Positions 1 to 14,047 of a stretch of 64,000 bases of DNA are shown piece by piece (the stretch's first letter is position 1; every line of letters begins with the position of its first letter). Source of the stretch: Progne subis subis (taxonomy: Eukaryota; Chordata; Aves; Passeriformes; Hirundinidae); the NCBI GenBank assembly GCA_022316685.1, contig JAKJHU010000030.1, positions 18,002,893 through 18,066,892 of the forward strand, in the 5' to 3' direction. The notes under the pieces are model-generated. The model made no database searches. It was given only the letters and a program-made list of their open reading frames with translations, and was not told the origin of the DNA. A program made the position numbers and the translations under genes.

Positions 1-3000
1 ATGGGCTGTCATTCCTTCCCTCTATGTGGGACAACACTTTAATGACATTTTCCCAGGCACTGGTATCAAAGGCATGGAGCATTTTGGAGAGAAAATTGCT
101 TTGAGATATGAATTCATGTAAAGTGCAGTGGCATTTATGAGAGGGGCAAGTCAGATCCCATCCAATATCACACTTCCTTGATCCAAGGTGAGAGAGGCAC
201 TATGGTTTGACTATGCAGGAGCTGTGCCCAGCTTACAGGTGAGCAATGTATCACCTCTCCTGCTCCTGTTTTCACCAAGCCTCATGGCCTGACAGGTCTC
301 TGGAAGTTTGTTTGCCCTGCTGAATTCCCTGGACAGTGGTTTACACATGCATACAAAAATAACAAATTAAAAAACCCAAGACAGACAAAGTAATTCTAGA
401 AGGATATTACTGCTCAGGGAATGTCATTACAGTTTTGTCTTCATGAAATTACTGACCTACATAATTTATACTCAGAAGTGTGAGTGATACTGTAGATGAC
501 CCACCTCAGATCCCAGCAATGGAGCTTGGCACCTTTTTAAACTGATGCATTAGTATGTGTCACATTCAGACAGCCATCTGAAACTACTAGCTGTGATTAA
601 GATAATTAATTATATACCATTATTTGTGCCCAAATTTTGGTAGGACCCTTTGGTAGGAGTGAGATAATTTGATATATTAGCTGGAAAACATCCAGGCAGT
701 TTATATCTAAAATGATTAGGAAGTAATAAGACACATTTCCTGCTTTCACAAATAATTCTGTAATGAGGTTGTAGAAAAACAATGACTCTTACAAGTAATA
801 AATCAAAGCAATGTTAAAGCTGTTGATAATTGCACTGTAAATAGAACCTGTAAACATTTTCTGATAGAGTTTTTGTCATGACTGAGCTTTGAGGACTGAC
901 TATTCACTAACTGAGGGGACAGATTTGTCAAAGGGAGAGATGATCATTTGGTGGAGATGACACATTGCTCATTGGTGTTTTTAATTCTTAAAATGACTTT
1001 TTGTTTCAAAAGTTAATAAGCAACCTGAAAAGGCTAACTAAACCCAAATAAAAATTATACCTATTCCTTGTGATCAATATTACCTTTGTGACATAAAGAG
1101 GAAACAAAGAGTGGATTTGCTCAAAAAAATTCTGTCAGCCATATATTATTAATATTTTTTTTTCTCAAAAAAGTCCAGAATTAGTTTACTCCTACCCCTT
1201 TTTCTAATGTTCAGGTAAGCAACAAAAATATTTCTTTTCTCTTCCTTAGCCATGACCCCAATAGAAATTTCTTACACTTTGACACAAAGTGTAAGATGCA
1301 TTTTATACTCCTGTAAGAAATATTTCAGCCAGAACAATGATTTCTCCATCATATTAAATTTTCACCGGAATCTGCTGTGCTGCACTGCAAGCACACATTG
1401 AAACCTGTCTGTGAAAAAGAGGAGGCAAGTTACAAAGGGATTATTAGGTAAACAAAACCAGAAGATGCACAAAGGTTATGCTGTCCTTATGAGCAGTGGA
1501 GTAATGGCAATATACTTCTGTTAATAATTATACAGTGACAGAAATAGGGCAAAATATGCAACTTTTTCAGTCTCATTCATGCCATGAAACAATGAAGCAA
1601 TGCCTCCCATTGTGCTACCCCAGAGGACATATCCACACTGTGCAGGACTGTAGGACTAGGTTCTGGCCCAGGCCAAAAACATATTTACAACCTCATGAAC
1701 CTACAGACAGCTCCAATGTTTTTTAGCTGTTGGGGTTCTCAAGAAAATAATGTAGTGGGCATGAATCTGTGTGCATGTGTATAACACAATGTAGAATTAA
1801 GAGAATGATAACATTTAAGGAAAGAACAGGAAAGGTTATCCTTTGGAAAGGTACAACTAAAAGACAAGACTATTTATTTGTTATAGACCAGAAAGCTAAG
1901 AATTTTGCCATTACCTAAATGACCTTAAAACTTCCTGCTGCAAACCCTTTTTGTGCTCAGCCCAGCTGGATAAGTCCTCTCCTAGGGTTGTTGTGCTGGC
2001 ACACAGACACACAAAATCTCTGCAATGTGTTTGCACCTCCACTAAAGATACATCAGTATGCAGGTATATGGACCTTTGTCACATGTTGTATCACGGTGTT
2101 GTAAATTTTACTTGGGAATTTTGTTGACTGCATCCAAGTTCACAGAAGATGGAAATGTGGCAACAAATGAGCTCAAACAGGAATGTGTAGGATGAACTTG
2201 TAAAGTCCTTTACAAGAATGTGGATCCTTTTTTTTACCTCCCCACACATAACCACTAAATATTCTCAGCCTGTTAATATTATCTTCACCAAGAATGGCAT
2301 CTGCCATTGCTGTTTTAAACAAAATTTTCTTCTGAACCTTTGGTGTGTTTTGGCCCAGCTGCTTGCCACTACTAAGGCAGAAAACAAGGAAAGATTTTGT
2401 GAGGCTTACAAAACTCCAGTGTGGTGAGTTCTGCTATCACTGAAGTCAGAACCACCCCTGCATCTAAAAAAATGCTGAGATTAATAATTCTGACTTTTAG
2501 TTGCTTACCATGTGCTAAGGACATTATTTCATTGCACAACTGAGATTATCAAGTATGAGCTAGCCTGCTTGTATTAGACCAGGTTATTTGGAGTCAGATT
2601 ATCTGACAGAGTAACCTGCAAGGATCAGCCAGTGAATACAAAGGAAGGAGAAGAAAAAAGCAGGCATGTAGTGATTCCTCTCCAGGCTGCTCTGCCAGTC
2701 TCCAAATCACTTATAACTCACAGACTGCTTGGAAAATTGCCTTTGCTCTTGACAACCTCCATTAGATCTGGACTCCATGAAGCTGACCAGACACTGCACC
2801 TAAACTTCTGGCACCCACAGCATGCTGAGAGAGGGAGTTCCCTTTTCCCACTGGGTCCCCACCAAAGAGCATGTTCTCACAGCCCAAGCAGTTCTTTTCC
2901 TTCTCATTGCCAACTAGCAACTCAAACTTCTAATAAGCTGCAACTCTCAAGCAAAGAAAACAAATTCCAGATGACCAATAACCCATGTCTTGAAAACCAG

Positions 3001-6000
3001 AGAGCCCAGAATTTTTTTCCATCTCTTTCTAGCTCACCCACACATCTCTTCTGGCTGTGAGACATTTGAAGTTTAATATCCCCCATGATGACAGACCTGT
3101 TTCCTAAGCAAGCTGCCAAAATCTGTCGACTCATTTGTCCTTCTGCCAAACCTCACCAGCAGTAGGCTCCTTCTTGCTATTCCAGAAAGGAGCAGCTCCA
3201 TCTTTCCTGCTCTCCCATACTGACCAGAACTTGAGAGCAAGGATCAAGGCACCAAGCAGGACTGGTTCAGCCCAAACTGGGGCCACAGTTAGCAGTGGTA
3301 CTGGTTAGCTGCTCCCAGCTGCTCCATATGCAGACGGCTGCCTCCTTCTGATACCTGCAGCCAGACACTTCTTGGTTGTTTTTTTGTCAAAAGAGCTAAG
3401 ACCTCCATCACAGACCAAATGCCAGCAGAATGACTGATTATAGAGATGCTTTTCTACCATTTTCTGCTTCTAAATTTGTATTATGATAAATATTTAAGTG
3501 CAAAATATTTTTTCCTCCTTTGATAAAAAAGTAAACTGTGAACTTCCTGTGAATGAAAAACAATGTAGTGATTGAAAATAATTTTAACAGGTGACTCATA
3601 AATCTACATTGGTTTTTGCATCAGTAAATAAAAATTGGTCAGGATAGATGGAAAAAAAGTACATTGAAGTTTAACTACTAAATGCATCTTTGAAGCCCTC
3701 ATTATCAACCCTTTTCAAATGAAGTCTTTTTCATCATAAATCACTCAGCTATGTTTTACATTTGTAATTTTTTTTAATTAAAAAGCAGAAGAAAAATAGA
3801 ATAAGAACTCTTAGTGACTCGTCTCAAGAACAAAGGGCCCTCCAAAATGCAAAGAATTAAAGAAGTCTAAGTTATATATGCATTCACACAAACGGGAAAA
3901 AATCCCCCCACAACAGTGAAGGACAAATTATTGTGCCAAGTGAAGGTTTTCCCAGCTTTTACTTATTAATTGTTTCTCCCTTATGGTCTTCTATTGAAAC
4001 TCTTTTAATTCATCAGCAGCCTTTTAACTTAGGGACTCTTTTTCCCATAGGACTCTAAACTTTGCCAAATTGGACCAAAACGACCCATTTACATGATCAG
4101 CTATTGTCTATGTTCTTCTGCTAAGATTTGACAGTACTGACTATTAGAGGTGAATATTGAGTGGATGGTGGTGATTTAAAGGCTGGCTAGAATACTGGAG
4201 TATTATCTATTTTTTCTTTTAAGAATATTTTCTCCCATTCTCTAATATTAGGGACTGGGAAGAAGGGACTCCTTCCCTTGGAACAGACATCTTTTTTTTC
4301 ACAGTCTTTTCTTGAACTGTTTCTTCTTTTTCCTAACATTTTGTTCCCCATTATCAAATTATTTGCATTGTAGTCAGCCCAGGGAGCAGGGGGTGTCCCA
4401 TCTTTACAAGTCCTTGAGAAGAAAGTTAAAGGACATATGGGAAGAACAAACATAAGTCAATTTTCTCAGGATTTTGTCAATGACAGAAGAATATTTAATG
4501 AGGACCAAATCTTAAATTTCTTTTGCTATGAACGAATTGATTTGAAACAATAAGACCAGCTGTTTTATCCTCAACCAAATGAAGCAACATGATGGAGCCA
4601 GGTATTTTATTTAGCTGGCACAGGCCCCCAAGGATTGCCCAAAGAGCCACACAGAAATGGCTGAGAGTGAACGCTGCTTATCACAAGTCAACGTTAGCCA
4701 AAGAAATCTGAACATGTTTCCTTCCCGGAGGTTGTACGTCTACTTTTCTCCTAAGCCCAGGTTACTGAGCAGGATTCACATTTGCTGCTGCCATGAGTGC
4801 TGCTGTCACTCATTGCCTGAATAAAGTTTGATGCTTATGGCATTCTCCCAGCAACTTCCCAAAGTCCCTCATTAGCAAAGAGCATTCATTGCACATTTCC
4901 CACATATTTGACCATCAGGATGTATCAAATAGATCATCACACTGCCAAGCCTCTGTTGAAGCTGGGTCACAGTGCCAGACCACAGGAGGTGGAAAACTGC
5001 TCAGTGGGTATTGGGGTTATGTCCCTCTTTCAAGGACTATTTATACTCTTCGTGTTGGACAGCTGTTGGTTTTCTCGCCACCACCACTATTGTACAGCCT
5101 GCTGACCTGTGTATTTCCTGAGGATCTGAGTCCTTGGGTATTGCTTGCTTGAAACCTCCCAATAAGATCAAGTGAGCCTTCTTTAGGAGTTAGGATTGTA
5201 GTTAGGATTACTCCTCTCACCTGTATACTGAACACAGAGTGTACTCAACACAATTGCTCTGTTTTCTCTGTAGTCAAGTACTCTTTGGTGTTACTGCACT
5301 GTCTTTTTGACAGACTTTCTACTGGTGGGTTGAAAGGAAGTGAGAGCTGATTACCTGGAAGGTGGCAGCAACACATTGCTATGAACACAAGAACCATGAA
5401 AGCTCTCCTGCTTCTGACCTGCTGTGTATGGACATCTGGCTCTGTGCCTGTAGGACTGTTCATCCAACAGGTGAGGCTGTCCAAGGGATCTTAGAAAGAC
5501 TGTGTCCTCTGCATTCAGCCTGGACCCACCCTTTCCTGCCTCTGTCATACTTTAATGTTTTGGTCACAGCTGTCAATGGGAACTTCCTAGTCTAATGATT
5601 TCTCTCTGCTTCTGGGCTGTCACTGTCTGTATCTGTGGGGAGAACATTCACCTCTACAACAGGCAACTGTGAAGCTGTTTGCAAACTGCCCTTACTGGGT
5701 GCCTGTAGCACCTCTGAAGTGCCCAAATGTGACAAAAGAAATCAGACCTGGAAGGCAAAAGGCTGGAGCCAGATTCAGAACCGGGACTTCAGCAGAACTT
5801 CCAGGATCAAGCCAGATTGGACCCAGGAGAAGAGGCTGGGAAATTTATAGTCAGGATAGTTGTTGGCTCTGGGCATCAGGCCAATCTCATTATCTTGGAC
5901 ACAGTCAAAGAAGATGAACTCACAGAGTACAAACCTTGCACTGCAAACCACTTATACAGCTCTGCTGTACTAATTACCTCAGTATCGGTTTCCCTTTCAG

Positions 6001-7760
6001 CCTAAGCAATTGCTGGTCCTGCCTCATGTGGCACCTGGAATTCAAACTCCTGCTCATCTCCCACATGAGCCCTGCTGTTTAGTGACCTGCTCCCTGTTAA
6101 CAGCCACTGTGCTCATGCCAGCAAGGCAGGTGTTTTCTTTTGGTGGCAGATTAAGTTCTTTCCATATACAATTGATAAAGGGCTCTGGGATGAATGACAA
6201 GATGCTACATTCGGTTATTGAGGCCAGTCTCTGAACTGTTTTTCCAGGTTCCATAACAGCTTCTTCTGATAAAGGGCTTGAAAAACTTAATCAGGTGAAT
6301 AATTAAATCCACATCAAGAGGCCTGCACCACTTCAGCCTACTCCTGATAACAATGCTCTGGATCTGCACATGGTAAAAGTCTCTCTTTTTTTTTTTTTTC
6401 CCCATCAACTGCTGTCAGAAAAAAAGCATTTCTTCAGCTGCCTGCTACATCACTTCCTCTCTTCCCTGAACAGCCTTGTTCAAGTCACAACATAACCAAA
6501 CAGAGAAATTGTTTTCTTTGCTTTCCCTATAGCCTCAGGAATTAAGGCCCACACAGAAAACCAGTGCGTGAGCACATAAACATATTTAGGCACATGCATG
6601 AATCCATCTTTCTAGATAAAGGTTTGCACACATCAAATTTTTTTTGTTGAACTAGGCTTAGTGCCATGAAAATTATCTCATGAATTAGGATTTAGAAATC
6701 ACCACATTATTGGTTTTATTTTAATTACCAGCACACGTGTCTGAAATAATTTTTGTCAGAGTCCCAACAGGGCCATGTTAATGGTAGCTGGGCAAGAGAA
6801 ATACAAAGCTTTCCAACACAATGGAAAAATAAATGCTCTGCAGACTGTCCTCAGCACAGGAGATATTCCTCTTAGTTGTGTAATGTTTGTGTTTCTTGGG
6901 TTCTCTGGCATCCAGCTGCTGGTATTTGCTTAGGGTAGGATGACATTGGTTCAAGTCTCTGCTGCGTACACAGTCCAGCCACAGGATACACACATCTGTC
7001 ACGGGTTAAAAACTGCACCGTGCCCACTCTTCTAAGGGCCTAGACCCAGGCTTCAGGGCTAAGTTAGAGGATGGCAGCTGAAATTATGAAATTTGGAGTG
7101 AAATTGGAGTGCTGTCTCTGTAAGACAGAGCTCTAGGCTGGCTTCAATGTTTATTCATTACAAGTAAACACTGATAATTATTTAAGGTGGTGGTTAAAAC
7201 CTCCCTGGAACTTAAAAGGAGCATGCAAGGTTTCTTTATGGTCTAAGGAGAGAAAATCTTGTTCCATTGATGTCTTTGGATCAAGGACTTCTGCCACTCT
7301 CCCAAGGACAGATAAGAACACACAGTCTACCATTGAAGTGTCTCACCTTTGTTTTATAATAAATATTGTAATAAAAATTCTATTTCAGACTGGAGGCATT
7401 TGGTAAGCAAGGGTGAGGAACATTGATCTGAGCTACTTAGCTAATCAATATTTCTTTTGCATGCTTATCTGGAAACCTTTGATTGTCCCAACTCCAGCTC
7501 CATTTCACCAGTTACAGAAAGAAATGTTAAGCTTGGATTTATTTTTATAAGCAACCTGATTAAGAAAAAAATGGGTTTTGCCTCTTTTTCACTACTCACA
7601 AAGTTCATAAAACCACCATCTAAGTAACATATTTGCATCTGAAAACTGCATTTCTTCTTGATAGCTCCATAAAACAGCATGTTTTTAATGCAGATAACAC
7701 ATTAATTACTTTAGGAACTGACAACATATTCCTGCATATTTTGCAAAACTGCGAAGTCTG
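1..7760. other. Unique AT-rich DNA, no gene seen
   Basis: Open frames are short and lack recognisable domains; the longest, 2632-3060 on plus, shows no motif. No RNA gene or clear transposon is visible. The stretch around 590-720 has AT-rich homeodomain-like motifs (AATTAATTATATACCATTA), as seen in conserved noncoding DNA, but this cannot be judged without alignment. Confidence 0.6.
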
Positions 7761-7777
7761 TTGTGCTGAGTAGAAGG

Positions 7778-8305
7778 ATGCAATGTTTTAATGTGTTTCC
7801 TCTACAGAGTGCTGGATCACAAAGAAGTAAAGGAGACTTTCAGACAATGGGAAGAAAGAAGGTCACAGGCCTGTGTATTCTTGGGAGTTTCAATGACCCC
7901 AACAGCAGCTGCCCAGTGAAGGGCAGTGGAGAACCCCAGAGTGATGCACTGGGGGAGTCCCTGAACCAAGGGAACCTCAAGAGGGGAGCAGGAGAGACTC
8001 CCCAGGAGCCCACAGCTCAGCGCCAGGAGACCCGTGCAGGGCCAGGAATGACAGTGGTCAAACGCTCTCCCATAAAAGAATCCCTTAGGAAGTGCTGGAA
8101 CCAGGAGCACTCAGCAGGCAAGAATGGCACTGTAGCTCTGCCAGCTCTGCCAGGGAGGGATGGTGTCCAGAGGCAGAGCTGTCCCTGTCCTCTCTCAGCT
8201 CTGCACCCACCACAACTGATGCAGCTGCACAGGCAGAGCTCGGAGGGAACATTCTGCCATCCCAGTGCCAGCAGGAAGGGCCAGCAGATCAATTCCTGGC
8301 TCTGA
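7778..8305 (+). other. GC-rich patch with a 175-codon open frame; coding doubtful
   Basis: From the ATG at 7778 a frame stays open to 8305. A good splice-acceptor-like TGTTTCCTCTACAG ends at 7808. The predicted protein has no domain that I recognise and is rich in Ser, Gln, Pro and Gly. Several overlapping frames on both strands are also open (for example minus 7817-8110 and minus 8017-8292). That suggests low stop frequency from GC content and not selection. It could be a noncoding exon, an unrecognised repeat or chance. Confidence 0.25.
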
Positions 8306-9436
8306 GCCCGGTGTCACCAGGAGAATTTGGGGTTTTTCATCATGGGTCTATCTACATGACACCAGGCCCTCTGGAATAGATGTGGTACACCAACGGGGGG
8401 AAAAGGAACTTAGTGCAAAAGTGAGCAGGGCTGATCAAAAGAGCTTTAATCTGGATTTGAAGGGAAAAAAAGATAATATTGGGTTACTAGAGATAAACCT
8501 CTCTAGCGAGGTGGCACACAAATGGTTGGGAGATGGTGTGAGGACCTTCAGGCTGCTCCAGGCTGTGCTGAGCACACTGGGGCCCATCTGAAATATCCCT
8601 GTAAGAACGTGCACGGCCCCTCAGCCATCGCCATGGGCCCAGGGAACAGAGATCCAGTGGCAGCAAACACGTAGGGATGATTCATGGTCTCAAATCAGGC
8701 TATTTCCAGGACAGTAAAGACATTGCATTTTGATAAGGGTTCTCTGAATTAGAAGTTTGGATTTAGCTGTCAAGTGGGTGTCATGAGTTTGCCTGATATT
8801 CAACCCCATGGTATTTCCTGTGGACGTGACTGGCCTGCAGCACTGAGGTACAATCCAACCACTGCATTACTTCAGTTATTTCTCAGTGTCCACAGCAGTT
8901 TCAGACCAACAGTGGAAATGAGAATAATTATAGGATGAGGTTTTGAAGGGTGAGGAGAGTATGAGACTTCATTCTTCACTTACATCAGTGAACTGCAGAC
9001 AAAGTTGGTGAATTCACAGTAATGCACTACCCATGGCCAAATCCAACCAATAGGACAAAGCATAGCAGACAGATTCCCTTTATCTTTCAAAGATATACTT
9101 GAATTTCAAGCCTTTAAATTTTCTAGGTTTCATAAAACTGACTTGTTCAAGCTTTTGTTGGCAGTTTATTTTTTCAGGTTGCTGTAGATGGCAATGTCTT
9201 TGATAAATTATCTTTTCCAAATTTCCTCCTTAGCATTTTCCTTTCAAAGCTCATTTCAGCAATAACAAGGAACAAACAATTAATTTAAAACAGAGAGTTT
9301 TAAACAAAAAGAAAGTAAATGGCCACTAGTACCTAGCTTTTCCAGGTCAAAATGGACAGTCAAATAATATCACTGTGATGCTACTTTTTTAAACTTTAGA
9401 TAAACTTTAAGGAAGACTAGTAAATGTGTGCTTAGG

Positions 9437-9467
9437 AAAAAAGAAAAAAAAAAAAAAAAAAAAAAAA
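9437..9467. repeat. Poly(A) tract
   Basis: Six A, one G, then 24 A. Confidence 0.9.
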
Positions 9468-10095
9468 GGAAAACATGAAGACAGGCATTTCTGAAAAGGA
9501 AAGAAGTAATGAGTTTGAAATTATATCTCATTATTATTAAAAAAATCCATCCTTATTTGAGTGGGAAGGAGAAAATATTAATATTTTATGACCTAACTCC
9601 CTAAAAAGAAATTAAATATTCTGAGAACTCTAATACTTCAAATAAAACTGCTTTTGCTCAAATATTTTGTGTTTCTCAGTAGGTAGGAGCATCCACCATA
9701 TATCTGTCTTACTGTAAGTTTTGTCATAAGCTACATTTCAGTGATATTACAAAAAGCCCATATTTTACCTTCAGAAAAACTGAAGGCAACCTGAATCATA
9801 ACAAAAAGGAAACAAAACAAAAATATTACAGCTATAAACTGAATATGGACAAACAGCCACTGGTCAATTTCTCTAATGGTATATACTCTCCAAAATGAAG
9901 AAGGATTCTCCAAATGTACGTTTAAACAAGGTCTAATTTTACTAATAATCTAGGATCATTTTGATTGAAGTTTGAAGGAAAATAGAAGACACATTCCAGC
10001 AGATGTTAAATTATACTTTTATTTTTCATCTGAGGCAGAGCCCAAAGCTTCCTCTTCTAAATTTTGTATTTTGAACTAATAAAAATGTTTCCTTT

Positions 10096-10150
10096 AAAAA
10101 AAAAAAACAACAAAAAACCCAAACAAACAAACAAAAACACAAAAAAAACC
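10096..10150. repeat. A-rich (CAAA)n-like tract
   Basis: A-run followed by irregular AAAC units and a second A-run. Confidence 0.8.
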
Positions 10151-10899
10151 ACCCTGAAATACTATGCTTCAAACACAATTTCTTCCATTTAATTAATTAC
10201 ATATATAGATTTGAAATCAGCTACTTTTAGGTGAAAGAAAAAAATTTAAATCATTTTATTCTGAAAGAATCAGGACAGACCATTAAAAGTTAAAAAAATG
10301 CATTCATTTGTGAGTCAGGTAATTTCTCCACAAAAATATATTTCTTCAAAATACTATAACACAGCCATTTTCTAGTGGTAGATAGTTTCTGCTGATGATT
10401 CCCAAACTGGCTGCAATTCCTGCATGTGATGAACTGCTTGCTCAATTTGCCTATCTCCTTTGTACTCTCAGTCCTCTTTGCAATACACAGTTTGTCAGAA
10501 TCATTCAGAAAGTGCCTCCTTCCCCACTTATACTAAAAAGCCCAGCATAAAAATACCCATTAAAACCCAAATAGTATTAATCTCTCACTTCTGTTATGAA
10601 TCCTAAAAGATGAAAAGGGGAAAGATGTAATTTACCCATCGTCTTGCTTCAACTTAGGGTTAATTATATGTAATTATATATAAATCAAGAAACATTTGTC
10701 ATTTTTCTTCCCCAAAAACTCCCAGTGATTGAGACACCAGAAATCTTTAGACAACCGGTTTTCTACTTTGTGATTCATTTTTGTGCTAATTTAAAATTTT
10801 AAAGAGTTTCTAATCTTAAACACTGGAAATTTCCTTTGTTTGGAGTTTGAATCCAGTAGGTCTTCCTTCTAGAGATCCCAGTCATGTCAGCAAGCACGT

Positions 10900-11120
10900 T
10901 GTTGCCTGATCTTCAGGCTGGCCTGTAATACACTTGAAAACAGTTACAGATTGTCCGTCCAGTCTCCCCCTTTCAATGCCAAGTAGTTGTTGTTTATTCA
11001 ATTGTTCCTTGTAAATCAACATTTTCCAAATCTCTAATCATCATATCCAGGTTTTCACAATTTAGTCCATGTTGGTCTACTGCTTTCTGGATGCTGAAAC
11101 CTGGGTTTTGAGCTTCAGAA
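10900..11120 (-). mobile_element. Ancient CR1-like LINE fragment
   Basis: Read on the minus strand, the sequence follows the pattern of the CR1 3' region: a GATTAGAGATTTGGAAAATG block, then GGAACAATTGAA, a short block ending GGGGGAGACTGGA, then GTTTTCAAGTGTATTACAGG. It is heavily diverged, with gaps. The call rests on the order of these blocks, not on an alignment. Confidence 0.45.
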
Positions 11121-11155
11121 TACATGTCCCAGGTAGTTTCTTTCTAGTATCTGCA

Positions 11156-11264
11156 TTTCTTTTTTTCTCTTTTTTTCTTCATTTTGTTGTGGGTCTTTTG
11201 GAGTTTTTGGGTTAGTTTTTTTATGCTTTTTTTTTTCCTTTTTTTCTTTTTTCTTTTTTTTTGT
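11156..11264. repeat. T-rich low-complexity tract
   Basis: Repeated T-runs separated by C and short G-containing stretches. It also creates Phe-rich frames nearby. Confidence 0.8.
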
Positions 11265-12825
11265 CAGTGATTGATTTGGAGGGGATTTTTCATTTTCTGG
11301 AATTTTTTTGTGGGTGAAGAATATTTGGTTTGTTGTGGGTTTTTTTGGGTTTTATTAAAAGCAGAATAATGCTGTTGGATCTTATTAATGTCATCAAATT
11401 AGTGAAGGTACTTTTCCGTATCCCCAAATTCTCTGAATTCTTCTGAAGTTTGTACATTGTTCTGAAAAAGTTGTGTTTCAAAATAATACCACATGGTCTG
11501 ATATGACACAACATCTAAAATCAATTTTCTCTTCCTATAACATTCTTGGTTTTGTTCCTCCAAGTGCATTTGTATTTGCAGGTTTTTTTCCACTTGGAAG
11601 AAAAATAAAATACATTGAGGAAGAAACTGCATTAAAACCTTGCAAAAAAATGTCCAAAGCTGCAAATATATCTGGAAAAAAAGCAGGCAAAGGAAGCATA
11701 GATAAGAAGAAATTATACCAAACACTTTAATAAAGGACAGACTTATTTGTGTGAAGAAAAAAAAATAAATTTTCAAGCTCCATTAGGTTGCTATTAGAAA
11801 CCTCACTCTAAAATAATGAAAAAGAAAAAATTTCTGAACACTTTGTTAGAGTTCTTAGCATCTATTTAGGCGGAGGCATTTATAGAGATCTGAATGTTGA
11901 GAAATTTTTGTGAAGCAAATAATGGTGACAGTGGCATTTTCTCCAAAGTTTTTGGAATAAGCTCTAGAAAAAATTATGAAGATAATTCTTTTCTGCATAA
12001 AGAGGTCTTAAACACCAGTAACCCGGAGAGTCCTAAAATGTGTTGGGGAGATGGCAGAGATGTCAACACCATTTTGTGCTTAGGAAATCAGACCTTCATC
12101 ATGTTCCAACAGCTAAGGTGATTTACCACTGGAACAACCTGACAAAGCACCACAGAGATTTCTTCACCACAAAACAATGTTCATGTTTATTTCCCATTAG
12201 AAATATGACTTAACTAAAAAAGAAAATATAATAATAACTGTGGTAATCCTCTGAGCAGCAGAGGGTTACAGCCATGCTGAGGTCATTTTCTGTCATTTTT
12301 TTCTTGCCATGGCAAGGACACTGGAGAGGTCCCACTCCTTGTGGGATCTATTCTGAGGAACCATGATCAGAATCCAGTGATCAGGGAGCTGAGCTGACAG
12401 AAGGAAAAACAATGCTTCATTTTTCAGCTCAGCACACTCTCACCTTTACCTGCCTTTCAAAGTAAGTAATTGACGTAGGGAAGGAAGGTTTTCTGTCACT
12501 CTCTGGATAGCAATGAGGAAACTAAGGCTTTGCTCTTGCTGGGAAATCACTGTGCTAAGTTGGTGTCATGTTTGTAACATAGTCATGGACACAGCTGTGT
12601 TAACTCAGCTGGCAACATCGCAGATGACAGGAGCTGTGTTCACTGAAACTGAAACTCTCCTAGCAGCTGCCTTGTACCAGGAGCACTGCCTAAATTCCTT
12701 CAGCTTTGGAGATGGAAATAAAGTGCAAAAATAATTTAACCCTAAATCTGGAAAACTCCCATTCCCATCATCGCCGGAATAAATGAGGGCTTGTTTAGAG
12801 AGGCCTGCTATTTCAGATTTTTCTG

Positions 12826-12863
12826 TTTCAGCTGTGGTTAGATATTTCAGCTGTGGTTAGATA
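12826..12863. repeat. 19-bp tandem duplication
   Basis: TTTCAGCTGTGGTTAGATA occurs twice in direct succession without mismatch, suggesting a recent slippage event. Confidence 0.9.
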
Positions 12864-14047
12864 TTGTATGGTTCATTTCATCAGAACATCAGTAGAAAAA
12901 CATGTCTCCTGAGCAAGCAAGGATTCCTGGCTCTCCTGGGGCAGGTATGGCCCTTGTCTCACCAGGGACAGGAGCACCATCTGCTCAGCAGTGCCAGGTC
13001 TCTCCCTAACCCATTCATTCTGGGATAAATAAGAAGTAAGGCAGCCTTACGTGGCTGTAAATCACTCCTTAACCTGCTGGCCCATACACTGGATGGGATT
13101 TAATGCTGGGATCACCTCTCTGCAGGACCCTGATCCCACAGACAGGAGTGATTTGTTGTCAGCATCCCCTCCTTTGGTGGAGGGCAAGATGGGGAGAAGC
13201 AATTTCAGGTTTGTAGACAAGGGAAGAGCAGTGAGGAAGCTGGAAACTGCCTCAGCGAGCTGAATTTATCCTCTACGTCTTTACAGTGGCATAGGAAGAG
13301 GTATTTTGCCTAGGTAATGTTTTAGGAAGCTATGGATTAATTGCAGATTAACTGAAAACACAGATTTTATGTCAGTGGGAACTGTGCTGCTCAGAGACAG
13401 ACAGGGGCAAAGGCACAAGCTCTGGAAAAACAAGGATCAGCCATGTCACTCTGGATATCCCAAAATTACCCTGTGTTCCTTTACCTGTGGTTCTCTGTGC
13501 TTTCTCACTGTTAGAGGGAATTGTGTCTTAATATTTCAGCAAGGTTTACACAGACTAAGTCATTAATATTTGTGAAATACTCATGTAAACTGAGCAAAGA
13601 GCAACAGAAAGGTCCTGAAGAAACCTAAGTGGGGCAGATTTTGACTGATTTTGACTGATACCAGGCATTTAGGTTTATGACTGATGCAGAATATTAAAAT
13701 GACTGCTATTTTAATGAAAATATATAAGGGACTGCAGCAACAGAGCCATGAGGGACCCTCACAGGCACCAGCCCACCTTGAAGCAAGTGCATTGATGATG
13801 CCAATTTACAGCAATGACAGAAGAGAATAATCTTTTTTACAGGATTCTGGCTGAGAGACAAGTTTTACATCAGGGAGAAATTAATATGCACAAAACTGCT
13901 GACCATGTAAGGTACAAGCTGGCATCTCTGGAAGTAAATTCACGAGGATTTGCTGGCTTGCTGGCAGGCACTGCCTCAGCTGCTGCTACCTCTTTTGCCA
14001 TGCAGTGGGAGATGATGAACAGAAGTTTCAGAGCCCAGGTAAAGAAT

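Larger units (their letters stand above)
8306..10899. other. Unique DNA with A-rich tracts, no gene seen
   Basis: The first 300 bp remain GC-rich like the preceding patch and could belong to one unidentified repeat or transcript. The remainder is AT-rich, with A-tracts at 9437-9467 and 10096-10150. Confidence 0.5.
11121..14047. other. Unique DNA with a T-rich tract, no gene seen
   Basis: Contains the pyrimidine/T-rich stretch 11156-11264 and a short tandem duplication at 12826-12863. The frame 11399-11776 (minus) is low-complexity Phe/Leu-rich from the T-rich composition. The frame 13814-14125 runs into the LTR-like element and is not gene-like. Confidence 0.5.

Noticed and set aside
2632..3060. 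A 142-codon plus-strand frame
   Set aside because: Low-information Ser/Leu-rich product, with an overlapping antisense frame and no domain.
6940..6970. A GGTTCAAGTCTC stretch resembling a tRNA T-arm
   Set aside because: No matching acceptor stem, D-arm or anticodon arm around it.
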